Below, one piece after another: positions 33,477 to 35,972 of a stretch of DNA of 35,972 nt; the first letter of the stretch is position 1, and each line of letters opens with the position of its first letter. A model generated the notes under the pieces. It saw nothing but the letters and a program-made list of their open reading frames with translations. It did not search any database and was not told the origin of the DNA. Origin of the DNA: JALJPB01 sp034111045 (GTDB lineage Bacteria; Pseudomonadota; Gammaproteobacteria; Enterobacterales; Alteromonadaceae); NCBI GenBank assembly GCA_034111045.1, contig JAWUYA010000077.1, forward strand, positions 1-35,972, given 5' to 3'. Made by a program: the position numbers and the translations under genes.

Positions 33477-35972
33477 TTAATAAAAGTCATACGAAAATCT
33501 AAAGCCAACAGTACGTGGTCTATTAGACACAACTTTTGGGGTAAACTGCTGTGTATCAATATACAGAGTAGCACTTTCATCCGTTAAGTTGTCAATAAAT
33601 AACTCCGCTTTCCATACGTCGTTAGTAACGCCAAAGCTTAAATTAGCCAACACGTAACTTTCTTGCACATAACGACCAGCGGCAAAAGTTTTACCGCTAC
33701 TGTCTGGGTAATTAACCCCAGAATAAACGTCAGCTTCTTTTTGAATCTTTAAACCTGAGCCGGTGCCATAGATTAAATTAGTGGCATCCTCAACCACGTA
33801 AGCATCCATCGTCATACCGGCAAGTCGCTCTCCGGTATAACTGATTGAACCATTAACATAACCGGTTAACTCACTATTGATTGGGTAGAAATACTGCGCT
33901 TGTAAGTTACCTGAAAATTCAGCTGAATAAGGTAGTCGGCTACCGACTACAGGGGCAATACCGTCAAGTACATCATTAACAGACGTGAGCTCCGTATCAA
34001 TAAAACTAAACGCACCCGTTATGACTAGATTATCAGTAGCAGCCCAGCTAAAGTCGCCATCTATCCCTCTAATTTCGGCATCACCGACGTTATCAGTAAA
34101 GACTAAGAAACTGATATTGGTGGGGTCAAATCGAGAGGTTTGCAAGTCTGATATTTTTGAATAATAGGCGGTCGCATTGAAGCGTAAGGTTTGATCAAAC
34201 AAGGTTGATTTAAAGCCAAGTTCAATGTTATCTAAACTATCGGTGGTTGAGTACACAGGAATACGGAAACCATCAAAAGCGCCTTCTTGGCTTGTCGACT
34301 TGCCTCCACCTACTCTGTTAGTAACCGGTGGTCTAAAACCTTCTGAGTAAGAAGCAAATAGCATGACTTCGTCTGACACTTTCCAATCAAGTGAAGCTTT
34401 TATGATTGTATCATCTACCGTTAGCGAGCCATCATCCTTTACTAAGCTGGTGTCTAACTGACCACTAGCAATAGAGGCTTGAATTGCCGCGGCTTCTTCT
34501 GCGCCAAAAAACTCGGTTAAGGCGGCATCACTGCCATCACCAAAGGCCTGTAGTCTACCACTGACGTCAACAGTTGACGTTGAGCCTTTATAAATGTCGT
34601 CAATTTGATACCAACGCGCACCAAAACTGGCGGTAACTGTTTCAGTGATGTCAAAATCTAACTGACCAAATACAGCGACTTGATCTATGATGTGATTAAC
34701 ATCATTGACAAAGCTCACTTCAGATGGGAAGGGCCCGCCGTCACTGTTAATGCCATCCGTACCGACAAGTGTTCTTTGCAAATCAGTAAATAATTCAGTG
34801 CTAGCGATTTTAAATTGGCCAATCGTTGCTAATTCTTGCGAGTCATAAAAAACACCTGCGGTGATGCGCCAGCGGTTTTCAGCCGAGGTATTAACGCGAA
34901 ACTCATGGGTGGTACGTGAGGTACTGGTTTGTTCTTTATAGAATTTAGTGGGGTCAACACATTTTTGTGCTGGAGCGTCTGCGGCATAGTTACAGTTATA
35001 GTAGGTCGCAAATAAACCGCCATTGGTATAACCAGTGTAATCAATAGTTGAATTGATATCTCTGTCTAAGTAACCGCCGGTATACACAACATCAAGGTGC
35101 TCAAGTCTGCCTTCTAATGTCCAAGTCGTTAACCCAAAGTCATCATTATTGTTTTCAGGTATAAAGCGATTTGTTGAGGTTTCACCCTCAAGGTTTGCAT
35201 CATAAGCAAATACGCCTTCGGTATCGAGCGACTGTTGCGTATGTTGGACCAAAAGGCTCCATTCATCGTTGATTAAATACGACAAACCATAACGTGCGCC
35301 GGCATAGTTCGCGGTATTCATGTTATCTTCAACTAATGCATCATTCTTTGGTGCGGCAATAGGCGTGTTTTCAGGGTCTGCCAATTTACCCCAACTAGCA
35401 GAAATTCTATCAAGGACAACCGCACTACCAATGTAGCCACCTTCTCCAGGTACGTTGAGTATGTTATCTATCCAACCGCCTTGGTAATCATTATAAGTCG
35501 CCACACGAACAGCCAGTGAGTCGCTTAACGACATATTGAAATAGGCTTCAACCGAGTTACTCAAGTCGCCACCTTTTGTTGAGCTAGTGCTGGTATCAAA
35601 ACCGGCGGCAAAGCCATCATGGGTTGGTTTATTGGTGATTAAACGCACTGTGCCTGATTGAGAGCTAGCACCAAAAAGTGTGCCTTGTGGTCCAGGTAGA
35701 ACTTCTACACGTTGAATGTCTGTGGCGGAAATATCTAAATTACGGCCTTGCATTGATACCGGTTGCTCATCTAAATAAAAAGCGACAGACGGTTGTAATG
35801 CCTGTACTGAGGATACCGAGATAACAGTTTGAGAGGTTGCGGCGCCGCGAATATATATTTCATTTTGGCCAGGGCCAGTGCCTTGGAAAATAACGTTGGG
35901 TAAAAACTCTACATATTGATCAAAATTTGAAACACCAAGTTTTTCTAGACTATCGCCAGTTAACGCGGTAAC
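33477..35972 (-). CDS. TonB-dependent outer-membrane receptor (5' end beyond the window)
   Basis: Outer-membrane receptor; 831 codons lie in the window and the frame is open to the right edge, so the signal peptide and TonB box are missing. The plug domain is visible: EFLPNVIFQGTGPGQNEIYI, RGAATSQT, VAFYLDEQPV, and then the strongly conserved VEVLPGPQGTLFGASSQSGT with LITNKP. The beta-barrel follows and ends in an aromatic-rich GFRFSYDFY with a terminal Tyr, typical for outer-membrane barrels. An internal ATG at 35753 is not the start. It belongs to the broad group of receptors for carbohydrates or other complex nutrients, but the ligand cannot be deduced. A terminator lies just downstream. 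Confidence 0.93.
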   Translation of the reverse strand, partial: VTALTGDSLEKLGVSNFDQYVEFLPNVIFQGTGPGQNEIYIRGAATSQTVISVSSVQALQPSVAFYLDEQPVSMQGRNLDISATDIQRVEVLPGPQGTLFGASSQSGTVRLITNKPTHDGFAAGFDTSTSSTKGGDLSNSVEAYFNMSLSDSLAVRVATYNDYQGGWIDNILNVPGEGGYIGSAVVLDRISASWGKLADPENTPIAAPKNDALVEDNMNTANYAGARYGLSYLINDEWSLLVQHTQQSLDTEGVFAYDANLEGETSTNRFIPENNNDDFGLTTWTLEGRLEHLDVVYTGGYLDRDINSTIDYTGYTNGGLFATYYNCNYAADAPAQKCVDPTKFYKEQTSTSRTTHEFRVNTSAENRWRITAGVFYDSQELATIGQFKIASTELFTDLQRTLVGTDGINSDGGPFPSEVSFVNDVNHIIDQVAVFGQLDFDITETVTASFGARWYQIDDIYKGSTSTVDVSGRLQAFGDGSDAALTEFFGAEEAAAIQASIASGQLDTSLVKDDGSLTVDDTIIKASLDWKVSDEVMLFASYSEGFRPPVTNRVGGGKSTSQEGAFDGFRIPVYSTTDSLDNIELGFKSTLFDQTLRFNATAYYSKISDLQTSRFDPTNISFLVFTDNVGDAEIRGIDGDFSWAATDNLVITGAFSFIDTELTSVNDVLDGIAPVVGSRLPYSAEFSGNLQAQYFYPINSELTGYVNGSISYTGERLAGMTMDAYVVEDATNLIYGTGSGLKIQKEADVYSGVNYPDSSGKTFAAGRYVQESYVLANLSFGVTNDVWKAELFIDNLTDESATLYIDTQQFTPKVVSNRPRTVGFRFSYDFY

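Overview
The window reads as a piece of chromosome from a marine gammaproteobacterium of the Alteromonadales (Colwellia/Thalassotalea-like). This rests on the low G+C (about 40% by eye), the adjacent rcsF-trmO pair also found in enterics and relatives, a GlyGly-CTERM type sorting tail, a TonB-dependent receptor beside a TPR-sulfotransferase, and a large single-direction glycogen cluster. I see no rRNA, tRNA, CRISPR array, prophage or intact insertion sequence. The genus is inference.

Left part (1-5.1 kb): a respiratory D-lactate dehydrogenase (dld), a two-gene unit of a DJ-1/PfpI protein and a small ribbon-helix-helix protein, about 690 bp without an intact gene, then rcsF (outer-membrane stress sensor lipoprotein) overlapping trmO (tRNA t6A37 methylation) by one base.

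5.2-10.3 kb: the least ordinary region. A di-heme MbnH-type enzyme and its four-Cys MbnP-type lipoprotein partner are tightly coupled on the minus strand. Divergent from them lies a 918-residue secreted protein with a histidine-rich LVIVD/choice-of-anchor-B beta-propeller, two Calx-beta-like domains and a GlyGly-CTERM-like tail. The 136 bp between them holds a perfect 12-bp palindrome and a 10-bp direct repeat. I propose these three genes as one periplasmic/surface copper or oxidative-modification system.

10.3-15.0 kb: a strong bidirectional terminator, a secreted amidohydrolase, a SlyD-like FKBP with a short His-rich tail, an EamA/DMT transporter, an unexplained 640-bp stretch with a long imperfect inverted repeat, and a patatin-like phospholipase.

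15.2-29.9 kb: a complete glycogen metabolism locus. Reading on the minus strand the order is a stand-alone CBM48 protein, glgX, glgP, glgC, glgB, pgm, glgA. malQ is divergent on the plus strand. GlgC makes ADP-glucose from glucose-1-P supplied by Pgm; GlgA polymerises it and GlgB branches it. GlgP and GlgX degrade the polymer, and MalQ recycles short maltodextrins. The malQ promoter carries a perfect TGTAATTAAATTACA palindrome that matches the HexR operator as I know it, plus a degenerate second copy over the start site, which would tie the locus to central carbon control.

30.1-36.0 kb: a membrane-anchored retropepsin-like aspartic protease, a TPR-sulfotransferase, and a TonB-dependent receptor that is cut by the right window edge.
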